From an uncultured Mesorhizobium sp. (lineage in GTDB: Bacteria > Pseudomonadota > Alphaproteobacteria > Rhizobiales > Rhizobiaceae), in NCBI GenBank assembly GCA_937958475.1, contig CALFXR010000188.1, forward strand, positions 1-37,363: DNA of 37,363 bases, in the 5' to 3' direction. The position numbers were made by a program, and so were the translations under genes. This document shows, piece after piece, positions 15,614 through 22,993 of the stretch. Below the pieces are notes generated by a model that did not search any database, had not been told where the DNA came from, and saw only the letters and a program-made list of their open reading frames with translations. Position 1 is the first letter of the stretch. Every line of letters begins with the position of its first letter.

Positions 15614-16942
15614 TCACGGCAGCGCAGCGCCCTTGAAGGTCTGCTCGTAACGGCGCAGGATCTGGTTGCCGCGTTCGACGGCCGCGTCGATGGCCGCCTG
15701 CATGTCCTTCTGGCCCGTGAAGGCCGCCTCGAGTTCGGAGCGGACTTCCGAGCGGATCGAGGTGAAGTTTCCGAGGCGGATGCCGCGCGACACCGGGGTG
15801 ACCTCCGAGGCGGTCAGAGAAGCGATGGCAATGTCGCGGTTGGCGCGCTTCGGATCGGCGTAGAAGCCTTCCGCCTTGAGCAGTTCGTAACCCTTGGCGG
15901 TAACCGGGATGTAGCCCGTGTTCTCGGCGATGTACTTCTCGCCGGTGTCCGGGGCGGTCACGTACTTCAGGAAGGCGGCCGCGGCCTCGTACTCTTCCTT
16001 CGACTTGCCTGCCATGACCCAGAGCGAGGCGCCGCCGACCAGCGAGTTGGTGCGCTTGGCCGGGTCGATGACCGGCAGCATGGCGACGTCCCACTTCAGG
16101 CTCTCGACCTGGGTGTTCTTGACCGTGCCGTGGTTGGCGATCGAGGTGATCGTCGAGGCGCAGCTGCCATCGGCGAAGGACTGGACGAGATTCTTGCCGA
16201 CCTGGGTGGTCTGGATTTTGGCGTAGCCGGCGTCAAGCCAGGACTTGTAGTCCTTCATGTGGTCGACGAAGGCGGTCTTGTTGAAGATCAGCTCGGCGCC
16301 GAGGCCGCCGTAGCCGTTGTCCAGCGAGGCGATCGGAAGGTTGTTGGTGGCCGAGAACTGCTCGAGGTTCATCCAGGTGTCGAAGTCGAAAGCGAAGCCG
16401 CACTCGACGCCGGCGGCCTTCATCGCCTTCAGGTCTTCAGCGAACTCTGCCCAACTCTTCGGCGCGGCGGTCTTGCCGATCTTCGCCCAGGCGTCCTTGT
16501 TCCAGTAGAACACCGCCGAGGACGAATTGTAGGGGAACGACCACATGTCGCCCGTCGAGGTGGCGTAGTAGTTGGCGATGCTGGGGAAATAGCCCTTCCA
16601 GTCGACCTCGACGCCGTTGTCGACGGCGAACTTGTTCGCCGGATAGATGGCGCCCGAAAGCATGAAGTTCACGGTGCCGGCGTCGTAGATCTGGACCACG
16701 GTCGGGTGCTGCTTGGCGCGGTAGGCCGCGATCGTGTTCTGCTCGGCCTTGTCGTAACCGCCCTGGCCGACGCAGAGCGCCTCGAACTTGTCCTGCGATT
16801 CGTTGAACAGCTGGCAGTGCTTCGCCATGACCTCGCCGAGATCGCCGGTAAGGCCGTACCAGAACTCGAACTTCGTGCGGTCGGCGGCGTGGGCGCCGGT
16901 GGCGAGCGCGGTGGCGGCCGCCAGCAGGATCACTCGTTTCAT
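15614..16942 (-). CDS. ugpB: sn-Glycerol-3-phosphate/glycerophosphodiester-binding protein
   Basis: 442 residues with a Sec signal peptide (about 1-19, ending 'TGAHA'). By eye it aligns over its whole length with E. coli UgpB: 'VVQIYDAGTVNFMLSGAIYP', 'SFPYNSSSAVFYWNKDAW', 'LEQFSATNNLPIAS', 'LVGGASLWVMAGKSKE', 'GIRLGNFTSIRSEVRSELE' and 'AVERGNQILRRYEQT' all have direct counterparts. It binds ligand in the periplasm and delivers it to UgpAE. In the segment 'AFDFDTWMNLEQ' the first of the two E. coli ligand-site tryptophans (Trp169) is replaced by Phe while the second (Trp172) is kept; this is my alignment. An AAGGAG site 8 bp upstream fixes the ATG. It is the first gene of the ugp operon. Confidence 0.93.
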   Translation of the reverse strand: MKRVILLAAATALATGAHAADRTKFEFWYGLTGDLGEVMAKHCQLFNESQDKFEALCVGQGGYDKAEQNTIAAYRAKQHPTVVQIYDAGTVNFMLSGAIYPANKFAVDNGVEVDWKGYFPSIANYYATSTGDMWSFPYNSSSAVFYWNKDAWAKIGKTAAPKSWAEFAEDLKAMKAAGVECGFAFDFDTWMNLEQFSATNNLPIASLDNGYGGLGAELIFNKTAFVDHMKDYKSWLDAGYAKIQTTQVGKNLVQSFADGSCASTITSIANHGTVKNTQVESLKWDVAMLPVIDPAKRTNSLVGGASLWVMAGKSKEEYEAAAAFLKYVTAPDTGEKYIAENTGYIPVTAKGYELLKAEGFYADPKRANRDIAIASLTASEVTPVSRGIRLGNFTSIRSEVRSELEAAFTGQKDMQAAIDAAVERGNQILRRYEQTFKGAALP

Positions 16943-17122
16943 TCGTCGTCTCCTTCGAGAGGTGGCGCGAGCTCGATGCCCGCTGAGCGCTCCCTAGAGG
17001 GCCGACGTGACAGTTGCGTCTTGGTCCGGTGACGGAACCGCGACAATCCAAAGGGCAGGCAGTGGTCGTGCGAGGCGCGGCGGAGGAACGCCCGTCGGAT
17101 TCCCGGCAGTAAGGCCGCCGTC

Positions 17123-17512
17123 TCAGACCCCGGCGTCGCGGATCTCGAAGACGTTGCCGCCCGATGTAACGAAGCGACCGTCAGCGTTGCGGCGAACGGA
17201 GTAGCACTTCTCGCGTCCGCTGCGCAGGTCGCCCCATACCGTACAAAGGTCTCTGCCACGAATCGCCCAGCGCCCGGTGTCGCCGGCCGGCTCACGGTCT
17301 TCGACGGAGATCTCGGCCGTGCCGTCGGGCGCGAGACGCAGATGGCCCTTGAGCCAGCCGCCCTCCTCCCACCAGACGATCGACCGGCCGACGAGTTCGT
17401 TCTCGATCGACGGGCCGTCGAGATCAGCGGCAGCGGCGCCCGAAGGCATGCCGGCGATCACTACCACGCCCCAGCCGGCGGCGAAGGCGATGCGGCGCAA
17501 GCTCCCGGCCAT
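17123..17512 (-). CDS. Small secreted protein of unknown function
   Basis: 129 residues. A signal peptide of about 28 residues ends '...GAAAAD'. The mature part is a small, probably all-beta domain with 'SIVWWEEGGWLKGHLRLAPDGTAEI', 'GRWAIRGRDLCTVW' and 'EKCYSVRRNADGRFVTSGGNVFEIRD'. The two cysteines could form a disulfide in the periplasm. The pattern (W-rich strand, G-x-W then L-C-x-x-W, then C-Y-x-x-x) recalls short rhizobial lipocalin-like or DUF995-type secreted proteins, but I cannot name the family. It lies 180 bp upstream of ugpB on the same strand; the interval is long enough for a separate ugp promoter, so linkage to transport is not implied. Confidence 0.65.
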   Translation of the reverse strand: MAGSLRRIAFAAGWGVVVIAGMPSGAAAADLDGPSIENELVGRSIVWWEEGGWLKGHLRLAPDGTAEISVEDREPAGDTGRWAIRGRDLCTVWGDLRSGREKCYSVRRNADGRFVTSGGNVFEIRDAGV

Positions 17513-17771
17513 GATACGAATCTCCGGCGTTCGTGACAGCGATGTGATGATTCAATGACATTCGCCGGCTCATGTCGAGGGCTTGTAGGTACTGTCCCAG
17601 GCAGGTCGCGGCGGAACCGGGCGGGCGGACTTCCACCGAGCCTGTCGCCGAAGCGTCACCGTCCGGTCAGACGCCTGACACGCCGTACGGCGAAGGTCGC
17701 CGCCGATCGCGGCCCGGACGTCGCGATCTCTACGCAACCGCAGACGCTTCCCCCGAAAGGATCCACCAGCC

Positions 17772-18701
17772 ATGCTCGCCAACGGCATCACAGGCACGGG
17801 CATTTCCGCGCACAAGCGCGCCGACGACCTCTCCGACCTCGACGCCGAACTCGACATGATCGAGGCGCTCGGCGTCGAGACGATCGAACTGCCGACCTAC
17901 GACATGGACATCGTGGTCGGCGGCCGTATACGCCGACCGCAACTCGAGGCGTTGAAGCGCGCCGTCGCCGGCCGCGACGTCGGCTTCTCCGTCCATGGGC
18001 CGCTCTCCATCAACTTCATGGACGAGTCCTTCCGGCTGCCGCGGCACTTCGAGGTGCTCGAGGCTTCGCTCGAGGTTGCCGCCGAGGTCGGAGCCGAGAA
18101 TTACGTCATCCATTCCGGCCTGACGCCCCGCCAGCAGGGCGACGGCATCGAGGCCGCGTACGGCCGCCAGCGCGAATGGCTGGCGAAGGCCGGAGACGTC
18201 GCCCGCCAGCACGGCCTCTATCTCTGCGTCGAGACGCTGTTCGCCGGCTTCGACGGCCGCGGCTACGCCTCGACACCCGGTCGCCTGGCGCGCGAACTCG
18301 CGTCCATCGCCCATCCGAACGTCATGGCGACGCTCGACTTCAGCCACTCCTACCTGAAGCTCGACTTTGACGGCCGCCGTGACGCCTTCATCGACGAGGT
18401 CAAGGTGCTGGCGCCCTACGCCCGCCACCTCCATGTCCATGACAGCTTCGGCCGCCAGGACGACATCTGGATGTTCACCGAAGGCGAGCGCCTCGCCTAC
18501 GGCCACGGCGACCTGCACCTGCCGGTTGGCTGGGGCGACATCCCGTGGGAGACCCTGATGGACGCGTGCACCTTCCCCGAGGGCGCGGTCTTCAACATCG
18601 AGCTGAAGCAGCGCTACTGGTACGCCGCACAGGAAACGGTCGACGCGACCAAGGCGCTCGCGGCGAAGGCGCGCGTCGAGAGCCGCGCCGAAGCGGCCTG
18701 A
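17772..18701 (+). CDS. Sugar phosphate isomerase/epimerase (xylose isomerase-like TIM barrel)
   Basis: 309 residues with the AP-endonuclease-2/xylose-isomerase TIM-barrel pattern. Successive strand ends carry likely metal or substrate residues: 'GVETIELPTYD', 'VGFSVHGPLS', 'NYVIHSGLTPR', 'LCVETLFAGF' (Glu), 'VMATLDFSHSYLK' (Asp and His), 'HLHVHDSFGR' (His, Asp) and 'VFNIELKQRYW' (Glu). This fits a divalent-metal isomerase or epimerase acting on a keto-sugar or inositol derivative, but not a specific substrate. An AAAGGA site precedes the ATG. It faces away from ugpB and lies next to genes for a UxaA-type dehydratase and oxidoreductases, which suggests a sugar-acid or polyol catabolic role. 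Confidence 0.8.
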   Translation: MLANGITGTGISAHKRADDLSDLDAELDMIEALGVETIELPTYDMDIVVGGRIRRPQLEALKRAVAGRDVGFSVHGPLSINFMDESFRLPRHFEVLEASLEVAAEVGAENYVIHSGLTPRQQGDGIEAAYGRQREWLAKAGDVARQHGLYLCVETLFAGFDGRGYASTPGRLARELASIAHPNVMATLDFSHSYLKLDFDGRRDAFIDEVKVLAPYARHLHVHDSFGRQDDIWMFTEGERLAYGHGDLHLPVGWGDIPWETLMDACTFPEGAVFNIELKQRYWYAAQETVDATKALAAKARVESRAEAA

Positions 18702-18713
18702 TCCTGCTTCGCA

Positions 18714-18742
18714 GGCCGGCCGCGCCTCGCGGGCGGCCGGTC
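18714..18742. terminator. Long GC-rich inverted repeat between convergent genes
   Basis: CCGGCCGC (18716-18723) pairs with GCGGCCGG (18733-18740) around a 9-nt loop, extended by two further pairs including one G-T. It sits in the 54-bp gap between the isomerase stop (plus) and the stop of the small zinc-type gene (minus), the expected place for a shared bidirectional terminator. A T-rich stretch (cctcttttc) lies about 20 bp further on, too far for a textbook intrinsic terminator. Confidence 0.4.
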
Positions 18743-18755
18743 GCCCGCGACACTG

Positions 18756-19043
18756 TCAGCCTCTTTTCAAACGTTCCGGCGTCCAGGCCGTCGTGCCATC
18801 GGGCGTCGATAGCGGTTTCCACACCTTGAGGGAGCCGATGCGATCGACGTCTACCTCGAGAACGGTGACGGCGGCGGCGATGCGGTCACAATGGCTGCAG
18901 CGGAAACGCAAGAAGCGCGGATCCTTGCCGCGGCCGACCAGGGTCGCAAGATCTCCAGCGCGGTAGTGGCGCTGGTTGCCGCAGATGCAGGAGGCGAGCA
19001 CGAGCATGCCGTGGCGTGCCGCCCCAGCGAGGGTATCGATCAT
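18756..19043 (-). CDS. Small protein with CxC...CxxC putative zinc site
   Basis: 95 residues from the ATG at 19043. A TTG further upstream keeps the frame open, but it is the -35 element of a good promoter, so it is rejected as a start. The core 'CICGNQRHYRAGDLATLVGRGKDPRFLRFRCSHCD' pairs a C-x-C with a C-x2-C about 30 residues later, a treble-clef or ribbon-like zinc site found in many short rhizobial proteins. The C-terminal part is a small beta region without recognisable motifs. The function is unknown; DNA or protein binding is possible. The predicted transcript start leaves a leader of only about 9 nt. A downstream ATG at 19007, 12 codons in, is therefore an alternative start. Confidence 0.65.
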   Translation of the reverse strand: MIDTLAGAARHGMLVLASCICGNQRHYRAGDLATLVGRGKDPRFLRFRCSHCDRIAAAVTVLEVDVDRIGSLKVWKPLSTPDGTTAWTPERLKRG

Positions 19044-19058
19044 TCGAGTCACCGGAAC

Positions 19059-19088
19059 AATATAGGAACTAATCCCGCGCCGGGTCAA
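19059..19088 (-). promoter_or_regulatory. Sigma70-type promoter for the small zinc-type gene
   Basis: On the minus strand TTGACC (plus 19083-19088) and TATATT (plus 19059-19064) are separated by 18 bp, close to the TTGACA-17-TATAAT consensus and the clearest housekeeping promoter in the central part of the window. It points into the gene at 18756-19043. The promoter overlaps the sequence that would otherwise be read as a 15-codon N-terminal extension. Confidence 0.6.
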
Positions 19089-19118
19089 GCCGCCGGAAAC
19101 GCCCGTTGGATCCCGGCG

Positions 19119-20654
19119 TTACATCACCGCGCCGATCTGCCAGGGGACGAACTCGCTGTCGCCGTAACCGAGCAGTTCCGAGCGAGAACGTTCGCCCGAA
19201 GCCACGCGCAGCATTGCGTCGAAGATCTCGCGACCCTTGTCGTCGATGGAGACCCCGTCGAGGATGTCGCCGCAGTTTATATCCATATCGTCGCGCATGT
19301 GTTCGTAGAGGTAATTGTTCGTCGCCAGCTTGATCGACGGCACCGGCTTGCAGCCGAAGGCCGAGCCGCGCCCGGTGGTGAAGCAGATGATGTTGGCACC
19401 GCCGGCGACCTGGCCGGTGACGGAGACCGGATCGTATCCGGGCGTATCCATGAAGACGAAGCCCTTTCCGGTCACCGGCTCGGCATATTCGTAGACGGCG
19501 GCGAGGTCGGTGGTACCCCCCTTTGCCGCCGCGCCGAGCGACTTTTCCAGGATGGTCGTCAGGCCGCCGAGCTTGTTGCCGGGCGACGGGTTGTTGTTCA
19601 TCTCGCCCCTGTTGCGACTCGTATAGTCTTCCCACCAGCGGATGCGCTCGACGAGCTTCTCGCCGACCTCGCGCGTGGCCGCGCGCCGGGTCAGGAGGTG
19701 CTCGGCGCCGTAAATCTCCGGCGTCTCGGAGAGTATCGCCGTGCCGCCGTGGCGGACAAGAAGGTCGGCGGCCGCGCCAAGCGCCGGGTTGGCGGTGATG
19801 CCCGAATAGCCGTCCGAGCCGCCGCACTGCAGCGCCAGAACCAGTTCGGAGGCGGGAACCGTCTCGCGGCGGAATGCGTCGGCGGCGACGAGCATGTCAC
19901 GGACTGCGGCGACGCCGGCCTCGACGGTGCGACGCGTGCCGCCGACCTCCTGGATGGTCATGGTGCGGAAGGTGTCGCTCTCGCCGACGCCGTACAGTTC
20001 CTTCATGCGGCCGATCTGGAAGGCTTCGCAGCCGAGGCCGACCATCAGCACCGCAGCGATGTTGGGATTGGTCGCATAGCCCCATTCGGTGCGTTTCAAC
20101 ACGTCAAAGCCCTCGCCGGCCGCCGCCATGCCGCAACCGGTGCCATGGACGAAGGGAATGACACCATCGACATGGGGGAAATCGGCTAGGATGCCCGATC
20201 GGTTGATCTCCTCGGCGACGAATCGCGCCACGGAGGCCGAGCAGTTGACGCTGGTCAGGATGCCGACGAAGTTGCGCGTGCCGAACCGGCCGCCGGCGCG
20301 CCGATAGCCCTCGAACGTCGCTTGCTCTCCCGGCTCGACCATCGCTGTCGCCCGGGCGTCGGCGCCAAAGGCGTAGTCGCGGTTGAAGTCGGCCATGGAA
20401 AGGTTGTGCACGTGCACCCAGTCGCCGGCCCGGATCTCCGCGGTCGCTACGCCGATCACCTGGCCGTACTTGCGCACCGGCTCGCCCGCGGCGATCGCCT
20501 CTACGGCCATCTTGTGGCCGCGCGGGATGCGCGCCAGTGCCCGCACGCCTTCAGCAATCTCGCCTTCGCGGAGGATGTCGACCGCCACGGCGACGTTGTC
20601 TTGCGGCGCCAGGCGCACGATGGCCGGCTTCTTCGCATCGATGGCAGTGTTCAT
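19119..20654 (-). CDS. UxaA-family altronate/galactarate-type dehydratase with N-terminal SAF domain
   Basis: 511 residues from the ATG at 20654, with AGGAGGAG about 11 bp upstream; the open frame continues 280 codons further but only as Arg/Pro-rich shadow sequence. The N-terminal SAF domain (about 10-95, 'VRLAPQDNVAVAVDIL...IPRGHKMA') is followed by the dehydratase core with 'GILTSVNCSASVARFVA', 'HGTGCGMA', 'GLGCEAFQI', 'LQCGGSDGYSGITANPALG', 'NPSPGNKLGGLTTILEKSLG' and 'CFTTGRGSAFGCKPVPSIKLATN'. Characterised members are Fe(II)-dependent lyases that dehydrate altronate or galactarate to 2-keto-3-deoxy acids. The single-chain layout (SAF plus core) matches UxaA/GarD. The substrate is not assigned. 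It is divergent from the cupin gene across 216 bp. Confidence 0.87.
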   Translation of the reverse strand: MNTAIDAKKPAIVRLAPQDNVAVAVDILREGEIAEGVRALARIPRGHKMAVEAIAAGEPVRKYGQVIGVATAEIRAGDWVHVHNLSMADFNRDYAFGADARATAMVEPGEQATFEGYRRAGGRFGTRNFVGILTSVNCSASVARFVAEEINRSGILADFPHVDGVIPFVHGTGCGMAAAGEGFDVLKRTEWGYATNPNIAAVLMVGLGCEAFQIGRMKELYGVGESDTFRTMTIQEVGGTRRTVEAGVAAVRDMLVAADAFRRETVPASELVLALQCGGSDGYSGITANPALGAAADLLVRHGGTAILSETPEIYGAEHLLTRRAATREVGEKLVERIRWWEDYTSRNRGEMNNNPSPGNKLGGLTTILEKSLGAAAKGGTTDLAAVYEYAEPVTGKGFVFMDTPGYDPVSVTGQVAGGANIICFTTGRGSAFGCKPVPSIKLATNNYLYEHMRDDMDINCGDILDGVSIDDKGREIFDAMLRVASGERSRSELLGYGDSEFVPWQIGAVM

Positions 20655-20870
20655 GGCGTCAACGTCTCCTCCTGCGCCGCATATCCGAGCCTCGTCGGGT
20701 CGGACCGGCAAAGACATGCCGCTTTTTCTGCCATGGTGGAAGGGCTTCCGGCCAACGCGCGGCGTTCTCGAGCCCCCTGCCGACGAACTTCGCCTGCCCA
20801 AGCGGCGCAGAGCGGTGCTATCGTCGCCGGCAGCCGGCATCGGGCCGGCGCCGCGACAGGAGTGTAGGCA

Positions 20871-21272
20871 ATGAAGATCGAACGATGCGGATCGCGGCCG
20901 TCTGTGACACCTCCGGCATCCTATTTCACCGGGAGCGTTCGCCAGGATCCGCTGGTCGAGGCGCCCGCGCCGGCCCGCGTTCGCGCCGTCAGCGTCACCT
21001 TCGAACCGGGCGCGCGCACGGCTTGGCACACCCACCCGCTCGGCCAGACACTGGTGGTGATTTCCGGGAGCGGGCTGGCGCAGAGACGCGGCGGACCCAT
21101 CGAGGCGATCCGCGCTGGCGACGTGGTCTGGTTCGCGCCCGGTGAAGAGCACTGGCATGGCGCCTCGCCGACGACGTCCATGACCCACATCGCCATTCAT
21201 GAGGCAGTTGACGGCAAAACGACCGACTGGTTGGAACTCGTCTCCGACGAGGATTATGCGCGACGCTTCTGA
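20871..21272 (+). CDS. Single-domain cupin protein
   Basis: 133 residues, one cupin barrel. Motif 1 is 'PGARTAWHTHPLGQTLVVISGSG', with His, His and the acidic or Gln position, and motif 2 is 'PGEEHWHGASPTTSMTHIAI', with the third metal His. The N-terminal 'RVRAVSVTFEPGARTAWHTHP' resembles the YhhW-like/TM1287 class found beside carboxymuconolactone decarboxylases and sugar-acid genes. It may be a small metal enzyme or a binding protein. AGGAG lies 9 bp upstream of the ATG. It faces away from the UxaA-type gene across a shared 216-bp promoter region, so joint regulation is possible. It converges on the MBL hydrolase gene, 40 bp away. Confidence 0.8.
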   Translation: MKIERCGSRPSVTPPASYFTGSVRQDPLVEAPAPARVRAVSVTFEPGARTAWHTHPLGQTLVVISGSGLAQRRGGPIEAIRAGDVVWFAPGEEHWHGASPTTSMTHIAIHEAVDGKTTDWLELVSDEDYARRF

Positions 21273-21312
21273 CGCGCCCGGCGGACGCCGCCTTCGCGTC
21301 CTGCGTCGGGCG

Positions 21313-22905
21313 CTAGGTTTCCCTGCCCTCCAGCGCCCGGCGCAGCCGGCGGATGACGGCGCCGCGGCCGCGCTCGTCGGCGGCGGACTCGACCGATTGG
21401 GATATGTCGAGGAGGAGCTTCGACAGGTCGTTGTGCCAGTCGAGGCGGGCGACCTTTTCCGGCGCCATGCGCCGCTTCTCGGTGCGGTCGACAAGCCGCG
21501 CGCCCTCGGCGGTCAGCTCGTAGGCGTCGTCGAGTTGCGGGACGACGATGCGCTCGGCCGGCATGGTCTGCGTCAGCCGCTCCTGGAGGCCGAAGAGGCC
21601 TGCGTCCTCGCCGTGCGTCAGGAAGACCGAATGGGCGACCGGCTGGCGTGCCGCGACCCAGGCCGCCAGTTCCGAGGCGTCGGCATGGCCGGAATAGAGG
21701 TCGATCTGCGTGATGCGGGCGTTGACCTCGATTTCCTCGCCCTGGATACGCACGCGTTTGGCACCGTCGAGAAGGATGCGGCCGAGCGAGCCCTGCGCCT
21801 GGAAGCCGGCCATCATGACGGTGGCGTTGGCGCGCCAGAGATTGGCCTTCAGGTGGTGGCGGATGCGGCCGGCGTCGCACATGCCGCTGGCGGCAATGAC
21901 GACGAAGAAACCGGTAAATCGATTGATCGCCTTGCTCTGCTCGACCGTCTCGGTGAAGCGCACGTTCCTCGAATTGAGCGCCCGGCGCAGGATGTCGCCC
22001 TCCTCGACCTCGGCGGCGTGGCGCTCGAAGACGGCGCTCGCGCGCGTGGCGAGCGGCGAATCGACAAAAACCGGCACCGCGGGGATGTCGCCCGATTCCA
22101 TCAGCGCGTGCAGGTCGACAAGCAGCTCCTGGGTGCGCTCGACCGCGAAGGACGGGATGATCAGCGGCCCGTCCGCTTCGGCCGCCGCATGCACCTCCCG
22201 GGCCAGGATCGCCCGACGCCGTTCCGGCGTGATCTCGCCGCGCTCGCGGTCGCCATAGGTCGATTCGCAGACGAGATAGTCGACGCCGCTCGGACCGTCT
22301 GGATTTTCCTGCAGCAGCTTGTGATCCGGCCCGATGTCGCCGGAAAACAGCAGGCGGAGCGGCTTTCCGCCATTCGCCGCACCGATCTCGAGCTCCACCG
22401 AGGCCGAGCCGAGCAAGTGGCCGGCGTTCCAGTAGCGCACGCGGATGTCGGGCGCGATCGCCGTCCAGGCGTCGAGTTCGACGGCACGGAACAGCGTCAT
22501 GCAGGCCGCGGCATCCTCGCGCGTATAGATCGGCGTCACCGCGGGCTTGCCGCGACGGGCGTTGCGGCGGTTGAGCTGCTCGACCTCCATCTCCTGGATA
22601 TGCGCCGAATCGGGCAACATGACCGAGCAAAGGTCGATGGTCGGGGCGCTGGTATGAATGGGCCCGTTGAACCCGTGCTTGACCAGCTTCGGCAACAGCC
22701 CGCTGTGGTCGATATGAGCGTGGGTGAGTATGACGGCGTCGATCGCGCCCGGCGAGAACGGGAAGGCGCCGTAGTTCAGTTCGCGCTCCGACTTCGAGCC
22801 CTGGAACAGGCCGCAATCGACCAGGATACGGGAACGGCCGGTCTCGATCTCGTAGCACGACCCGGTCACGCCGCGCGCGGCACCATGGAAACGCAGTTTC
22901 GTCAC
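21313..22905 (-). CDS. MBL-fold, beta-CASP RNA-processing-type metallohydrolase
   Basis: 530 residues; GTG start at 22905 with GGGAGG upstream. The metallo-beta-lactamase core has 'LTHAHIDHSG' (HxHxDH, about 60-68), a distal metal His in 'GHLLGSASVEL', and Asp in 'LLFSGDIGP'. The beta-CASP insert contains 'PSFAVERTQELL' and the helicase-like 'VVIAASGMCDAGRIRHHL'. The closing motifs are 'QIDLYSGHADASELAAW' and 'VFLTHGED'. This set defines the YsgI/CPSF-73-like exonuclease group annotated as 'MBL fold metallo-hydrolase RNA specificity domain'. It probably cleaves RNA in the cytoplasm; the biological substrate is unknown. The last 60 residues are a variable charged tail. It is followed 88 bp downstream by the convergent cupin gene end, and its own upstream neighbour is the ATP-grasp-like gene. 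Confidence 0.9.
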   Translation of the reverse strand: MTKLRFHGAARGVTGSCYEIETGRSRILVDCGLFQGSKSERELNYGAFPFSPGAIDAVILTHAHIDHSGLLPKLVKHGFNGPIHTSAPTIDLCSVMLPDSAHIQEMEVEQLNRRNARRGKPAVTPIYTREDAAACMTLFRAVELDAWTAIAPDIRVRYWNAGHLLGSASVELEIGAANGGKPLRLLFSGDIGPDHKLLQENPDGPSGVDYLVCESTYGDRERGEITPERRRAILAREVHAAAEADGPLIIPSFAVERTQELLVDLHALMESGDIPAVPVFVDSPLATRASAVFERHAAEVEEGDILRRALNSRNVRFTETVEQSKAINRFTGFFVVIAASGMCDAGRIRHHLKANLWRANATVMMAGFQAQGSLGRILLDGAKRVRIQGEEIEVNARITQIDLYSGHADASELAAWVAARQPVAHSVFLTHGEDAGLFGLQERLTQTMPAERIVVPQLDDAYELTAEGARLVDRTEKRRMAPEKVARLDWHNDLSKLLLDISQSVESAADERGRGAVIRRLRRALEGRET

Positions 22906-22993
22906 GGTTGAACGATCCTCCCCCTCATCAGGCCCGGTTTTCGCTCCCGACGGCGGGGAACGCCGCGACCGGCAGCCGATGCGCAGCCTATCC

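Noticed and set aside
17555..18370. 271-residue plus-strand open frame over the isomerase
   Set aside because: It is an Arg/His-rich shadow of the isomerase gene in another frame.
19119..21494. 791-residue version of the UxaA-type protein
   Set aside because: The first 280 codons are Arg/Pro-rich, cross the cupin gene on the other strand and precede a good ribosome site at the true start.
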